From positions 186,001 to 250,000 of the forward strand of contig NZ_BMVB01000002.1 in NCBI RefSeq assembly GCF_014650495.1: a stretch of 64,000 nucleotides of DNA, read 5' to 3'. Position 1 is the stretch's first letter, and each line of letters starts with the position of its first letter. This DNA is from Streptomyces cinnamoneus (GTDB lineage: Bacteria > Actinomycetota > Actinomycetes > Streptomycetales > Streptomycetaceae). Position numbers and translations under genes: made by a program. This document shows positions 37,374 through 46,580 of this stretch, piece by piece. Below the pieces are notes generated by a model. It ran no database searches. It saw only the letters and a list, made by a program, of their open reading frames with translations, and had not been told where the DNA came from.

Positions 37374-37416
37374 ACAAAAAGGCCGCCGTCGGCGCCCGAA
37401 AGCGCCGACGGCGGCC
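37374..37416 (-). terminator. Intrinsic terminator of the aminotransferase gene
   Basis: Perfect 15-bp stem (arms 37381-37395 and 37402-37416, loop CCGAAA). On the - strand it is followed by TTTTT (37376-37380). This canonical rho-independent terminator lies 23 bases after the stop of the aminotransferase gene. Confidence 0.9.
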
Positions 37417-37439
37417 TGGGGGAAAGCCGTCCCGGAGGG

Positions 37440-38567
37440 TCAGCCGGCGATCACCGCGTCCCATGCCTTGCCCGCCGCCGCCAGGGCCTCGTCCCGGTCC
37501 CCGGCCGACACACCCAGCGCCTGCAGCCCCTCGGCGAGAGCCGAGAGCGCGCCCAGAACCGTCTCGCGGTCCGCATCGAGTCCGTAGTGGTTGACGCGGA
37601 TCATCTCCTTGGCGAGCGCTCCGCCGGCCGCCTGAACCGGAATCGATGCGTCCGCCGCCAGGGCCGCCGCCACGACGTCACGGGCGTCCGTGCCGCCGGG
37701 AGCGCGCAGAGTGGTGGCGACGGGGGCGGCGTCCTCGTCCCGTACGACATAGGGAGCCACGGCTCCCAGCACCCGTACGCCCGCCCGCGTGGCGGCGGAG
37801 GCGGCGCGGTGGCGGGCGATGACGCCGTCCAGGCCGTCCTCCTCGATGCGGTCCACGGCCTGCTCCAGGGCGAGCATCTCCAGCTGCGCCGGAGCGTGCG
37901 GCAGCGCGGTGCGGCCGCCGTCGATCCAGCGCTCCTTCCAGTCGAGCAGGGAGAGGTACGAACGGCGGGGCGCCTGCTCGTTGGCCGCGATCCGCTCCCA
38001 CGCCCGGGCGCTGACGGACACGGCCGACACGCCCGCCGGGCCCGCCATGGCCTTCTGACCGCCGATGACGCACAGGTCGACGCCCCACTCGTCGGTGAGC
38101 AGCGGCTCCGCGGCCACCGAGGCGACCGCGTCCAGCATCAGCAGCGCGCCGTGCTCACGGACGACCGCGCCGATCTCGGCCACGGGGTTGGTGTTGCCGG
38201 TGGCCGCCTCGGCGTGGACGAGGCTGACGAAGTCGATGGCCGGGTGCGCCCGCAGGGCGTCGGCGACCTGCGCGGCGGTGACGGCGCCGCTGAAGGGCGC
38301 CGCCAGGTCGATCACCTCGGCGCCGCAGGAGCGCAGCCAGCCGCCGAACGTCTCGCCGTACGGACCGGTGATGATGTTGAGGGCGGTGCTGCCGGGCCGT
38401 ACGGCCGAGCGGATGCACGCCTCCAGTGGCAGCAGCGCCTCGCCCTGCATCGCGACGACCGTCTCGCGGGTGCGCATCAGCGCCGCGACCTTGTCCTCGA
38501 TGCGGGCGAAGTGACCGGCGCCGAGGGGCGCGAGGTCGAGCAGGGCCGGTGCGGTGTTCGCGGTCAC
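37440..38567 (-). CDS. Class V PLP-dependent aminotransferase
   Basis: 375 aa fold-type I enzyme. Landmarks are ITGPYGETFGGW, a VHAEAATGNTNPV segment (substrate carboxylate region), DAVASVAAEPLL and the PLP Lys in GGQKAMAGPAG. It resembles alanine-glyoxylate / pyridoxamine-pyruvate aminotransferases, but the substrate is not assigned. GTG 38567 has GGAAGG upstream. A strong terminator follows. Confidence 0.82.
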   Translation of the reverse strand: MTANTAPALLDLAPLGAGHFARIEDKVAALMRTRETVVAMQGEALLPLEACIRSAVRPGSTALNIITGPYGETFGGWLRSCGAEVIDLAAPFSGAVTAAQVADALRAHPAIDFVSLVHAEAATGNTNPVAEIGAVVREHGALLMLDAVASVAAEPLLTDEWGVDLCVIGGQKAMAGPAGVSAVSVSARAWERIAANEQAPRRSYLSLLDWKERWIDGGRTALPHAPAQLEMLALEQAVDRIEEDGLDGVIARHRAASAATRAGVRVLGAVAPYVVRDEDAAPVATTLRAPGGTDARDVVAAALAADASIPVQAAGGALAKEMIRVNHYGLDADRETVLGALSALAEGLQALGVSAGDRDEALAAAGKAWDAVIAG

Positions 38568-38660
38568 GGTGCCTTCCGGGTGGTATCGCGCCGCGCTTGC
38601 GGCGCCCGCCAGTCTCCCGTCGACTCTACGTCCGCCTTCCGGCCCATGCGGACCATAGGA

Positions 38661-40064
38661 CTATTGCCAGCCGCCCGTGTCGACGCCGCCGGGCACCACG
38701 TCCCCGGGCCCGTACGGCTCGCGGGTGAAGACGAACGTGCCGATGTCCAGGTGGCTCACGGTCCCGTCCGCTCCGCGCACGGCCGTCAGCGTCTCGCCCG
38801 CGTAGTAGCCGTCGAGGCCGGTCCAGGTGCCGTCCTCCTCCGCGCGGAAGGCCGCGCCGCGGCCCCCGGCCCCGAGCGGCTTCAGGTCCAGGGACCGGCC
38901 GGCGCGCAGATGCACCGCGAACGGCGCGGCCCCCCAGTACCAGGGGCCGGTCAGCTCCAGCAGTTCCGGATCCGCGGCGTCGAGCGGACGCCACGGCTGG
39001 GGGATCCGCGGCTCCTGCTCGGCGAGCGTGCGCACCATGTCGGTCGCTATGGCGCCGATGCCGAAGAGGGAGGTGACGTTGGCCAGGACGACGGCCGCGG
39101 TGCCCTCCTCGGGGCACGCCCAGAGCGTGGCCACGAACCCCGGCATCGAACCGCCGTGGCCGCAGAGGAACCGGCCGTCGCGCCAGGCCACCTGCAGGCC
39201 CAGGCCGTAGGCGCCCGTCCGGTCCGGGGCCTGCGGCTCGGTCTCCGGGACCCGCATCGCGGCCACCGACTCCGCACCGAGCACGCGGTCGTCGCCGTTC
39301 AGCAGGAAGGCGGCGAAGCGGCAGAGGTCGGCCGCCGTGGACCACAGCTGTCCGGCCGGGGCCATCACACCGGTGTCCACCGCCGGTTCGGGCAGCAGGA
39401 CGTCCGCCCAGGGGTGCACGGCGTGACCCTCGGCGTGCGGGGCCTCGGGGTGGAGCGTCGTGCGGTGCATCCCGAGCGGCTCCAGCACCTCCCGGCGCAG
39501 CACGTCGTACCAGTTCTCCCCGCGGAGCTGCGCGACGAGCGCGCCCAGGAGCGCGTAACCGGGGTTGGAGTAGTGGTGCAGGCGCCCCGCGGCATGGCGC
39601 TGGGGGCGCTCGCCGAAGATATCGGCGAGCTCGGGGCGCAGGGCGCCGTCCGTGCGCTCCCACCACGGGCCGCGCGACTCCGCCGCCAGCCCGGAGGTGT
39701 GGGCGAGGAGCTGGGCGATGGTCGCGGCGCCGCCCTCGGGGGTGTCGAGGTGCTTGGCGAGCGGATCGTCCAGGTCGAGCAGGCCCTCGTCGCGCAGCCG
39801 CAGGACCAGAACGGCGACGAAGGTCTTGGTGATCGAGCCGATCCGGTACTGGGTGTCCGCCCCCGGTGCCTCCCCGCCGACGCTGCCGCGCCCCGCGGAC
39901 CACACCATCCGTCCGTCCCGCATCACCGCCCCCACGAGGGAGGGCGTGCGGCCCTCCGCCTGTCCGGTGGCGACGCGGTGCAGGAGGGCACGGCGGGTGG
40001 CGGGCAGCAGTTCGGCGAACTCCGCGGCATCCGCGGCAATTCCGGCGTCGTACGAGGCAGTCAT
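38661..40064 (-). CDS. Serine hydrolase (class C beta-lactamase / EstB fold)
   Basis: 467 aa. SITK (SxxK nucleophile) at about 75, YSN at about 168 (catalytic Tyr) and HGG at about 300 (KTG equivalent) are all present. No signal peptide, so a cytoplasmic esterase or D-aminopeptidase is more likely than a secreted beta-lactamase. The C-terminal 110 residues form a lipocalin-like extension (about 365-467). Single gene, ATG 40064. Confidence 0.83.
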   Translation of the reverse strand: MTASYDAGIAADAAEFAELLPATRRALLHRVATGQAEGRTPSLVGAVMRDGRMVWSAGRGSVGGEAPGADTQYRIGSITKTFVAVLVLRLRDEGLLDLDDPLAKHLDTPEGGAATIAQLLAHTSGLAAESRGPWWERTDGALRPELADIFGERPQRHAAGRLHHYSNPGYALLGALVAQLRGENWYDVLRREVLEPLGMHRTTLHPEAPHAEGHAVHPWADVLLPEPAVDTGVMAPAGQLWSTAADLCRFAAFLLNGDDRVLGAESVAAMRVPETEPQAPDRTGAYGLGLQVAWRDGRFLCGHGGSMPGFVATLWACPEEGTAAVVLANVTSLFGIGAIATDMVRTLAEQEPRIPQPWRPLDAADPELLELTGPWYWGAAPFAVHLRAGRSLDLKPLGAGGRGAAFRAEEDGTWTGLDGYYAGETLTAVRGADGTVSHLDIGTFVFTREPYGPGDVVPGGVDTGGWQ

Positions 40065-40186
40065 GCCCGCACCCTAACCAGAGGGGCCGTCAGACCCCGT
40101 ACGCCCCGCATACCCCCTGAGCCCCGCGCGCCCTACGCATCCCGCAGGCCCTGTGCGTCCCGTGCGCCGTCGGGCACGATGCCCTC

Positions 40187-40789
40187 ATGACCCCTGCCGT
40201 GCCACCCGTTCACGCCCTGCTCGTCGTCGACGTCCAGTCCGCCTTCGTCCACGGGGCGGAGGCGGTGCCCGACGCGGCCCGGCTCCTGGACCGCGTCGGA
40301 CACCTGATATCCGCCGCCCGCGCGAGCGGCGCCTTCGTCGTCCACCTCCGCAACGACGGGCCGCCGGGCGCGACCGACGAGCCGGGCACGCCCGGCTGGC
40401 GGCTCCACCTGCCTGTCGAGGAGGGCCCGGCCGAGGTCGTGCTCGGCAAGACGGAGGACGACGGCTTCTACGAGACCCCCCTCAACGCCCTGCTCACCCG
40501 CTCAGGGGTGCGGTCGCTCGCCGTCTGCGGGGTGATGTCCGAGATGTGCGTCAGCGCGACGGCGCGTACGGCCATGGAGCTGGGCTACCGGGTCGTCATG
40601 CCGCACGACGCCCACGCCACCTACGACATCCCGCCGGCCGCCGGCATCAGCGGCGCCGTCCCGGCCGCGATGGTCTCGCGGACGGCCGAATGGGCCCTCG
40701 GCGACGGCGTCCAGATCGTCGCCGGCGCCGCGGACGTCCGCTTCACCGCGCCGACGCCGCGTCGCGCCCGGCCCGCTCACGGGATGTAG
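40187..40789 (+). CDS. Isochorismatase family cysteine hydrolase
   Basis: 200 aa Rossmann-like hydrolase with the Asp-Lys-Cys triad: Asp in VVDVQSAF, Lys in VVLGKTEDDGF, Cys in VMSEMCVSATAR. Relatives hydrolyse isochorismate, nicotinamide or carbamoylsarcosine; specificity open. ATG 40187 is convergent with the TetR gene at 40826. Confidence 0.87.
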   Translation: MTPAVPPVHALLVVDVQSAFVHGAEAVPDAARLLDRVGHLISAARASGAFVVHLRNDGPPGATDEPGTPGWRLHLPVEEGPAEVVLGKTEDDGFYETPLNALLTRSGVRSLAVCGVMSEMCVSATARTAMELGYRVVMPHDAHATYDIPPAAGISGAVPAAMVSRTAEWALGDGVQIVAGAADVRFTAPTPRRARPAHGM

Positions 40790-40825
40790 TGCGGCTTGGT
40801 ACCGGGCCGGCCCCTGGGCCGCGCC

Positions 40826-41506
40826 TCACCTTGAGATGCGGGCTTCGATGCCGTCGAGCAGGAAGTCGAGGCCGATCCGGAAGGTGTGGTCGGCGTCCAG
40901 GTGGGCGGCATCGCGCACCACTGTGGCGAGCGCGGGGAATCGGCCGGTGGCGAAGGTCCGCTCCAGATAGGGCCCGAGTGTGGCCTGCCAACGCTTCTCG
41001 TCCATCCCGGTGGCCCGCTCGGCACGTCGCTCGGCGATCTCCCGGCGCACCGCGCCGATCACGTACGCGTCGACCGCGATGACCACCGGCATGACGGCGT
41101 CCACATCGACGCCGTCCAGCGCGGCCACCACGATCTCCCCCTTGGCCAGCGCGTGCGGCCCGAGCTGCGGTCGCCCACCGAGCAGATCGGCGAGCCATTC
41201 GTGCTCGTGAGCGGCCTGCCGGGTGGTTTCGGCAAGAGACCGCAGCACCTCCCGCCAGCCGTCTCCGACCGGCTGGATCTCGGCGTGGACCGCGTCGACC
41301 ATCAGGTCGAGCAACTCCTCCTTGCTGGCGATGTAGCTGTACAGCCGCATCGGTCCGACGCCCAGCACGGCGGCGACCTTGCGGAGCGACACCGCCTCCA
41401 GGCCGTCCGCGTCGGCCAGCCGGATCGCCGCTCGCACGATCCGCTCGCGGTTCAGCGGGGCCGGCACGGGTCGATTCGGCGGCTCCGGCCTCTCCCACAC
41501 CAACAT
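40826..41506 (-). CDS. TetR family regulator (tetracycline-repressor-like C domain)
   Basis: 226 aa. Recognition module SLRKVAAVLGVGPMRLYSYI; the remainder matches the C-terminal domain of TetR proper better than AcrR. ATG 41506 was taken; GTG 41515 is possible. It is divergent from the Tet(X)-like FAD monooxygenase, and the 71-base gap holds a perfect 15-bp palindrome (41532-41546). A self-contained repressor/enzyme module is likely. Confidence 0.87.
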   Translation of the reverse strand: MLVWERPEPPNRPVPAPLNRERIVRAAIRLADADGLEAVSLRKVAAVLGVGPMRLYSYIASKEELLDLMVDAVHAEIQPVGDGWREVLRSLAETTRQAAHEHEWLADLLGGRPQLGPHALAKGEIVVAALDGVDVDAVMPVVIAVDAYVIGAVRREIAERRAERATGMDEKRWQATLGPYLERTFATGRFPALATVVRDAAHLDADHTFRIGLDFLLDGIEARISR

Positions 41507-41531
41507 GCCGCTCACAATACACCGCATCGGC

Positions 41532-41546
41532 CGATACAGTGTATCG
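41532..41546. promoter_or_regulatory. Palindromic operator between TetR and monooxygenase genes
   Basis: CGATACA-G-TGTATCG is a perfect palindrome with one central base, midway in the divergent promoter region. Degenerate neighbours (ATACACCGCATCGG at 41517-41530 and TACGGCGTATCG at 41552-41563) repeat the half-sites, suggesting more than one TetR dimer can bind. Confidence 0.8.
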
Positions 41547-41577
41547 ATCAGTACGGCGTATCGAAGGGGAGGCAACC

Positions 41578-42690
41578 ATGACCATCGCCATCGTCGGAGC
41601 CGGCCTCGGCGGCCTGGCTCTCGCCCGTGTGCTGCACGTGAACGGCATCGACGCCGTCGTGTACGAACGCGAACCGTCACGCGGCACGCGCGGTCAGGGC
41701 GGCATGCTCGACCTGCACTCCGGGACCGGGCAGCGGGCGCTGCGCGAGGCCGGCCTGATCGACCAGTTCCACGCGATCGCCCGTCGCGAAGGCCAGGACC
41801 TGCGACTTCTCACCCCGGACGGCACCCTGCTGCTCCAGGAGGACACGCCCGACGACGCCCCACTGGAGCGCCCCGAGGTCGACCGTGCCGACCTGCGCAA
41901 CCTGCTGCTGGACTCTCTCCCGGAAGACGCGGTGCGCTGGGGGCACGCGTTCGCATACGCCGACCACGGCCTGCTGCACTTCACCGACGGCGGCAGCGCG
42001 CCGTATGACCTGCTGGTCGGCGCCGACGGCGCGAACTCCCAGGTCCGCACGCTTCTCACCGAGGCTCGCCCGGCGCACACCGGCCAGAACGTCGTCGAGC
42101 TCGGCATCCCCGACGTCGACCGCACCCACCCCGACCTCGCGACGATGGTCGGACGAGGCAATTACTGGGTGCTCGGCAACGGACAATCCCTGGCGGCGCA
42201 GCGCAACGGCGACGGCCGCGTACGCATCTACCTCGGCTTCCACACCGCCGAGGACTGGTTCGCCACCAGCGGCATCCCGTTCGACGACCCGGCCGCCGCC
42301 CGGGCGCGGCTGATCGACCTGTTCACCGGCTGGGACTCACGGTTCACCGCGCTGATCGCCGCCTGCGACGACACGATCCTGCCGCGGTCGATCACCACCC
42401 TCCCGGTCGGCCTGACCTGGCCGTCGACACCAGACGTCACCCTGCTCGGCGATGCCGCGCACCTGATGCCGCCGGTGGGGCAGGGCGCCAACATGGCGCT
42501 GCTCGACGGCGCCCTGCTCGGCCTCGCGCTGGCCGCGCACCCGGACGACTTTCCCGCCGCCGTCAAGGAATACGAACGCGAGATGTTCGAACGCACCAGC
42601 GCCGCCGGCCGGCAGTCCGCGCACGTTCAGGAAATCCTGATGTCGCCGGACGCCGCCCAGAGGATGCTCGCCTTCTTCCAACCGGGCTGA
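41578..42690 (+). CDS. FAD-dependent monooxygenase, Tet(X)-like
   Basis: 370 aa. FAD fingerprint IVGAGLGGLALARVLHVNGI (about 4-23), GGMLDLHSGTGQRALREAGL, and the second FAD motif TLLGDAAHLMPPVGQGANMAL. The order and spacing of these segments resemble the tetracycline-inactivating hydroxylase Tet(X), although the identity seems distant, and many actinomycete homologues modify other aromatic compounds. ATG 41578 follows GGGGAGGC. The paired TetR gene and palindrome suggest induction by a ligand of the enzyme. Confidence 0.85.
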   Translation: MTIAIVGAGLGGLALARVLHVNGIDAVVYEREPSRGTRGQGGMLDLHSGTGQRALREAGLIDQFHAIARREGQDLRLLTPDGTLLLQEDTPDDAPLERPEVDRADLRNLLLDSLPEDAVRWGHAFAYADHGLLHFTDGGSAPYDLLVGADGANSQVRTLLTEARPAHTGQNVVELGIPDVDRTHPDLATMVGRGNYWVLGNGQSLAAQRNGDGRVRIYLGFHTAEDWFATSGIPFDDPAAARARLIDLFTGWDSRFTALIAACDDTILPRSITTLPVGLTWPSTPDVTLLGDAAHLMPPVGQGANMALLDGALLGLALAAHPDDFPAAVKEYEREMFERTSAAGRQSAHVQEILMSPDAAQRMLAFFQPG

Positions 42691-42723
42691 AGGGAAATGA
42701 GGACCGAGACCCCGCACAGCGGA

Positions 42724-44202
42724 TCAGGTCTGGGCCATGTCCACGAAGCGTGAGTAGTGGCCCTGGAAGGCGACCGTGATGGTGGCCGTGGGGCCGTTAC
42801 GGTGCTTGCCGACGATGATGTCCGCCTCGCCCGCGCGGGGCGACTCCTTCTCGTAGGCGTCCTCACGGTGCAGCAGGATGACCATGTCCGCGTCCTGCTC
42901 GATGGAGCCGGACTCACGGAGGTCGGAGACCATCGGCTTCTTGTCCGTGCGCTGCTCGGGACCACGGTTCAGCTGGGAGAGCGCGATGACCGGGAGCTCC
43001 AGCTCCTTGGCCAGCAGCTTGAGGTTTCGGGACATGTCCGAGACCTCCTGCTGGCGGCTCTCGGCACGCTTGTTGCCGCCGGCCTGCATCAGCTGCAGGT
43101 AGTCGATGATCACGAGCTTGAGGTCGGCGCGCTGCTTGAGGCGGCGGCACTTGGCCCGGATCTCCATCATCGACAGGTTGGGCGAGTCGTCGATGAACAG
43201 CGGGGCGGCCGAGACGTCCGGCATGCGGCGGGCCAGCCGGGTCCAGTCGTCGTCGGTCATGGAACCGGAGCGCATGTGGTGCAGGGCGACGCGCGCCTCG
43301 GCGGACAGCAGACGCATCGCGATCTCGTTGCGGCCCATTTCGAGCGAGAAGATCACGCTCGGCAGGTTGTTCTTGATGGAACAGGCGCGGGCGAAGTCCA
43401 GCGCGAGGGTGGACTTACCCATGGCGGGACGGGCCGCGATGACGATCATCTGGCCGGGGTGCAGGCCGTTGGTCAGGGCGTCCAGGTCGGTGAAGCCGGT
43501 GGGCACGCCGGACATCTGGCCGCTGCGCGAGCCGATGGCCTCGATCTCGTCGAGCGCGCCCTCCATGATGTCGCCGAGCGGGAGGTAGTCCTCGCTGGTG
43601 CGCTGCTCGGTGACCGCGTAGACCTCGGCCTGGGCCTTGTTGACGATGTCGTCGACGTCGCCGTCGGCCGCGTATCCCATCTGCGTGATGCGCGTGCCGG
43701 CCTCGACCAGGCGGCGCAGCACCGCGCGCTCGTGGACGATCTCGGCGTAGTACTCGGCGTTGGCCGCGGTCGGGACGGACTGGACCAGCGTGTGGAGGTA
43801 CGCGGCACCGCCGACGCGGGTGATCTCGCCGCGCTTGGTGAGCTCGGCGGCGATGGTGATCGGGTCGGCCGGCTCGCCCTTGGCGTAGAGGTCGAGGATG
43901 GCCTGGTAGATCGTCTCGTGCGCCGGACGGTAGAAGTCGTGGCCCTTGAGGACCTCGACGACGTCGGCGATGGCGTCCTTGGACAGCAGCATGCCGCCGA
44001 GGACGGACTGCTCGGCGTCCAGGTCCTGCGGCGGTACGCGCTCGAAGCCGCTGCCGCCCCGGTCCCAGGAGCCGCCCTCCTCGCCGCCGCGATCGTGCTG
44101 CTCGCCGCGGCCCTTGCCGTCACCGCGGCGCGAACGGGGGAAGGGGAGCCGGTCGCTGGGGCTGTCGCCCCAGGGGTCGTCCATGGGCTCGGGAACGCTC
44201 AC
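42724..44202 (-). CDS. dnaB: Replicative DNA helicase DnaB
   Basis: 492 aa. The N-terminal DnaG-interacting domain begins near PPQDLDAEQSVLGGML. The RecA-like motor has Walker A AARPAMGKST and DnaB motifs (FSLEMG, IIDYLQLM, QLNRGPEQR). It unwinds DNA at the fork as a hexamer. No intein is inserted, unlike several actinobacterial dnaB genes. GTG 44202 was picked because GGAGGAGG precedes it; the charged N-terminal 60 residues are Streptomyces-like. Confidence 0.97.
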   Translation of the reverse strand: MSVPEPMDDPWGDSPSDRLPFPRSRRGDGKGRGEQHDRGGEEGGSWDRGGSGFERVPPQDLDAEQSVLGGMLLSKDAIADVVEVLKGHDFYRPAHETIYQAILDLYAKGEPADPITIAAELTKRGEITRVGGAAYLHTLVQSVPTAANAEYYAEIVHERAVLRRLVEAGTRITQMGYAADGDVDDIVNKAQAEVYAVTEQRTSEDYLPLGDIMEGALDEIEAIGSRSGQMSGVPTGFTDLDALTNGLHPGQMIVIAARPAMGKSTLALDFARACSIKNNLPSVIFSLEMGRNEIAMRLLSAEARVALHHMRSGSMTDDDWTRLARRMPDVSAAPLFIDDSPNLSMMEIRAKCRRLKQRADLKLVIIDYLQLMQAGGNKRAESRQQEVSDMSRNLKLLAKELELPVIALSQLNRGPEQRTDKKPMVSDLRESGSIEQDADMVILLHREDAYEKESPRAGEADIIVGKHRNGPTATITVAFQGHYSRFVDMAQT

Positions 44203-44419
44203 CCGGGCCACCTCCTCCCGTCCGCGACGCGGACCTCGCCGTGCCACTCTTTCTTACGGCACGGCTCTGACAAATAGGACGCCCGACTCCGGTTATGACG
44301 CGTCGAGTTCGCGGCGAGTTCGTGTCGATCTCGTAAGGTCCGCGGGTGCCCGGACGGGCGGGAAACAGACGGCAGGCGCCGCTCCACGGTAGGGCGCCGG
44401 GCACCGTCAGCCAATCTGG

Positions 44420-44428
44420 TTATCCACA
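44420..44428 (+). promoter_or_regulatory. DnaA box (TTATCCACA)
   Basis: Exact match to the strong DnaA box consensus; 218 bases upstream of the dnaB start. Confidence 0.6.
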
Positions 44429-44499
44429 GGGCATGTGGATGAGCGGCCCCAGCCTGTGGAGAACCGCCCTCAACCTGTGCACGGGCCGGGGGAAAGCAC

Positions 44500-44508
44500 T
44501 GTGGACAA
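44500..44508 (-). promoter_or_regulatory. DnaA box (TTGTCCACA)
   Basis: Exact match, on the - strand, to the preferred Streptomyces DnaA box. It lies 80 bases from the first box. Confidence 0.6.
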
Positions 44509-44697
44509 ACACACAGTCACCTGCGCCGCACGCTTCTGACCTGCAGTTTTGCCATCCACCGGCTGTTGAGGAGAAAAACTTTCCCACGCGGCCCGCGATC
44601 GCGACAAACGGCGCAGAGAAGATCACACACAACCCGGTGAAGTAAGGGTCGTAAGCTAGGTGCACAGATTACCTGTGGAAGATTGGAAGAGGCCCCC

Positions 44698-46038
44698 GTG
44701 ACCCAGGCCCGCGCACACGTGCCGCCCGGTGCCCGCCGGCACGACCGAGAGATCCTCGCCCTGGCCGTGCCCGCCTTCGGAGCACTCGTGGCGGAGCCGT
44801 TGTTCGTGATGGCCGACAGCGCCATCGTCGGCCACCTCGGCACCCGTCAGCTGGCAGGTCTCGGCGTGGCCGCCGCCCTGCTCACCACGGCCGTCAGCGT
44901 CTTCGTCTTCCTCGCCTACGCCACCACCGCGGCCGTCGCCCGCCGGGTCGGCGCGGGAGACCGCCAGGCCGCCATCCGGCAGGGCATGGACGGCATCTGG
45001 CTCGCGGTCGTGCTCGGCACGGTGGTCGCCGCGGGCGTCCTGCCCACGGCCCGCATCCTCGTCGAGCTCTGCGGCGCCTCGCCGACCGCCGCCCCCTCGG
45101 GCGCCACCTATCTCCGGATCAGCGCCCTGGGCATCCCCGCGATGCTCATCGTGCTCGCCGCCACCGGCGTGCTGCGCGGGCTGCAGGACACCCGGACCCC
45201 GCTGTACGTCGCCGTCGGCGGCTTCGCCGCCAACGCCGGGCTCAACGTCGTGCTCGTCTACGGCGCCGGCCTGGGCATCGCCGGCTCCGCCTGGGGAACG
45301 GTGCTGGCCCAGTGGGCCATGGCCGCCGTCTATCTGGCCGTCGTCGTCCGCGGGGCCCGGCGGCACGGGGCCTCGCTGCGGCCCGACCTCGCCGGCATCC
45401 GGGCCTGCGCCCAGGCCGGGGCGCCGCTGCTGATCCGTACCCTCTCGCTGCGGGCCGTCCTCATGATCGCCACGGCGGTCGCGGCACGGCTGGGCGACAC
45501 CGACATCGCCGCCCACCAGATCGTGCTGAGCCTGTGGAGCCTGCTGGCCTTCGCCCTCGACGCCATCGCCATCGCCGGGCAGGCGATCATCGGCCGCTAC
45601 CTGGGCGCCGGGGACGCCGACGGGGCGCGGGCGGTGTGCCGCCGCATGGTGCAGTGGGGCGTCGTCTCGGGCGTGGTTCTAGGGGCGCTGCTGGTCGCGA
45701 CGCGGCCCCTGTTCATCCCGCTGTTCACCGGCGACCCGGCCGTGCGGGACACGCTGATGCCGGTGCTGCTGGTGGTCGCCCTGGGACAGCCGGTCGCGGG
45801 GGTCGTCTTCATCCTGGACGGAGTGCTGATGGGTGCCGGGGACGGGACGTACCTCGCCTGGGCGATGCTGGTGGTCCTGGCCGTCTTCGCGCCCGTCGCC
45901 CTCCTGATCCCCGGGCTGGGCGGCGGTCTCATGGCCCTGTGGTGGGCGATGACGCTGATGATGACCGTCCGCCTGGTGACCCTGTGGATACGCGCCCGGT
46001 CCGGCCGCTGGCTCGTCACGGGGGCGGTACGGGCCTGA
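44698..46038 (+). CDS. MATE family efflux transporter
   Basis: 446 aa with twelve helices; the segment EPLFVMADSAIVGHLGT in the first helix and the duplicated FALDAIAIAGQAIIGRYLGAGD half are the MATE hallmarks (DinF-like subgroup). Exports cationic compounds using a Na+ or H+ gradient. GTG 44698 was chosen, as GGAAGAGG precedes it. Convergent with rplI, sharing the hairpin at 46056-46091. Confidence 0.9.
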   Translation: MTQARAHVPPGARRHDREILALAVPAFGALVAEPLFVMADSAIVGHLGTRQLAGLGVAAALLTTAVSVFVFLAYATTAAVARRVGAGDRQAAIRQGMDGIWLAVVLGTVVAAGVLPTARILVELCGASPTAAPSGATYLRISALGIPAMLIVLAATGVLRGLQDTRTPLYVAVGGFAANAGLNVVLVYGAGLGIAGSAWGTVLAQWAMAAVYLAVVVRGARRHGASLRPDLAGIRACAQAGAPLLIRTLSLRAVLMIATAVAARLGDTDIAAHQIVLSLWSLLAFALDAIAIAGQAIIGRYLGAGDADGARAVCRRMVQWGVVSGVVLGALLVATRPLFIPLFTGDPAVRDTLMPVLLVVALGQPVAGVVFILDGVLMGAGDGTYLAWAMLVVLAVFAPVALLIPGLGGGLMALWWAMTLMMTVRLVTLWIRARSGRWLVTGAVRA

Positions 46039-46055
46039 CCGGCGCCCGGTACGGC

Positions 46056-46091
46056 GGAAGGGCCGCACCCCGTGCGGGGTGCGGCCCTTCC
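46056..46091. terminator. Bidirectional terminator between MATE and rplI
   Basis: A perfect 16-bp stem (arms 46056-46071 and 46076-46091) with loop GTGC. The outer bases GGAA/TTCC give a short T/A-rich end on both sides. It lies between convergent genes. Confidence 0.85.
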
Positions 46092-46115
46092 GTCAGGCTA
46101 TGCCTGTCGCAGCCG

Positions 46116-46562
46116 TCAGGCGGCGACGACCTCGATGCCGAGCTTGGCAACGACGTCGGCGTGCAGACGCACGGACACCTGGTGGGCGCCCAGGGTCTTG
46201 ATGGGCGAGCCCAGCTCGACGCGGCGCTTGTCGACCTCGGGACCACCGGACGACTTGATCGCGGACGCGACGTCGGCCTGGGTCACGGAGCCGAACAGGC
46301 GGCCGGCCTCGCCGGCGCGGACGCCAAGGCGGACCTTGACGGCCTCAAGCTGGCCCTTGACCTCGTTGGCCTGCTCGATCGTGGCGATCTCGCGGATCTT
46401 GCGCGCGCGACGGATCTGCGCGACGTCCTTCTCGCCACCCTTGGTCCAGCGGATCGCGAAACCGCGCGGGACCAGGTAGTTACGGGCGTAGCCGTCCTTG
46501 ACGTCGACGACGTCACCGGCAATGCCGAGGCCGGAGACCTCGTGGGTGAGGATGATCTTCAT
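46116..46562 (-). CDS. rplI: 50S ribosomal protein L9
   Basis: 148 aa, with the standard N-terminal [21 protein letters not shown], conserved [13 protein letters not shown] and a long central helix to the C-terminal domain. Last gene of the rpsF-ssb-rpsR-rplI operon, 18 bases after rpsR. Confidence 0.99.
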   Translation of the reverse strand: MKIILTHEVSGLGIAGDVVDVKDGYARNYLVPRGFAIRWTKGGEKDVAQIRRARKIREIATIEQANEVKGQLEAVKVRLGVRAGEAGRLFGSVTQADVASAIKSSGGPEVDKRRVELGSPIKTLGAHQVSVRLHADVVAKLGIEVVAA

Positions 46563-46580
46563 TAGTTGGTCACCCTTCCC

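Larger units (their letters stand above)
44203..44697. promoter_or_regulatory. dnaB/MATE divergent region with DnaA-box-like sites
   Basis: 495-base gap. Contains TTATCCACA (44420-44428) and TTGTCCACA on the opposite strand (TGTGGACAA at 44500-44508), both perfect matches to known DnaA boxes. Partial TGTGGA motifs occur near 44455 and 44673. The middle is AT-richer than the neighbourhood (GAGGAGAAAAACTTTCCC). Promoters for both dnaB and the MATE gene should lie here. Confidence 0.65.

Noticed and set aside
42724-44202. Intein in dnaB
   Set aside because: Checked because many actinobacterial dnaB genes carry one. The reading frame is contiguous and of normal length, with no intein motifs.
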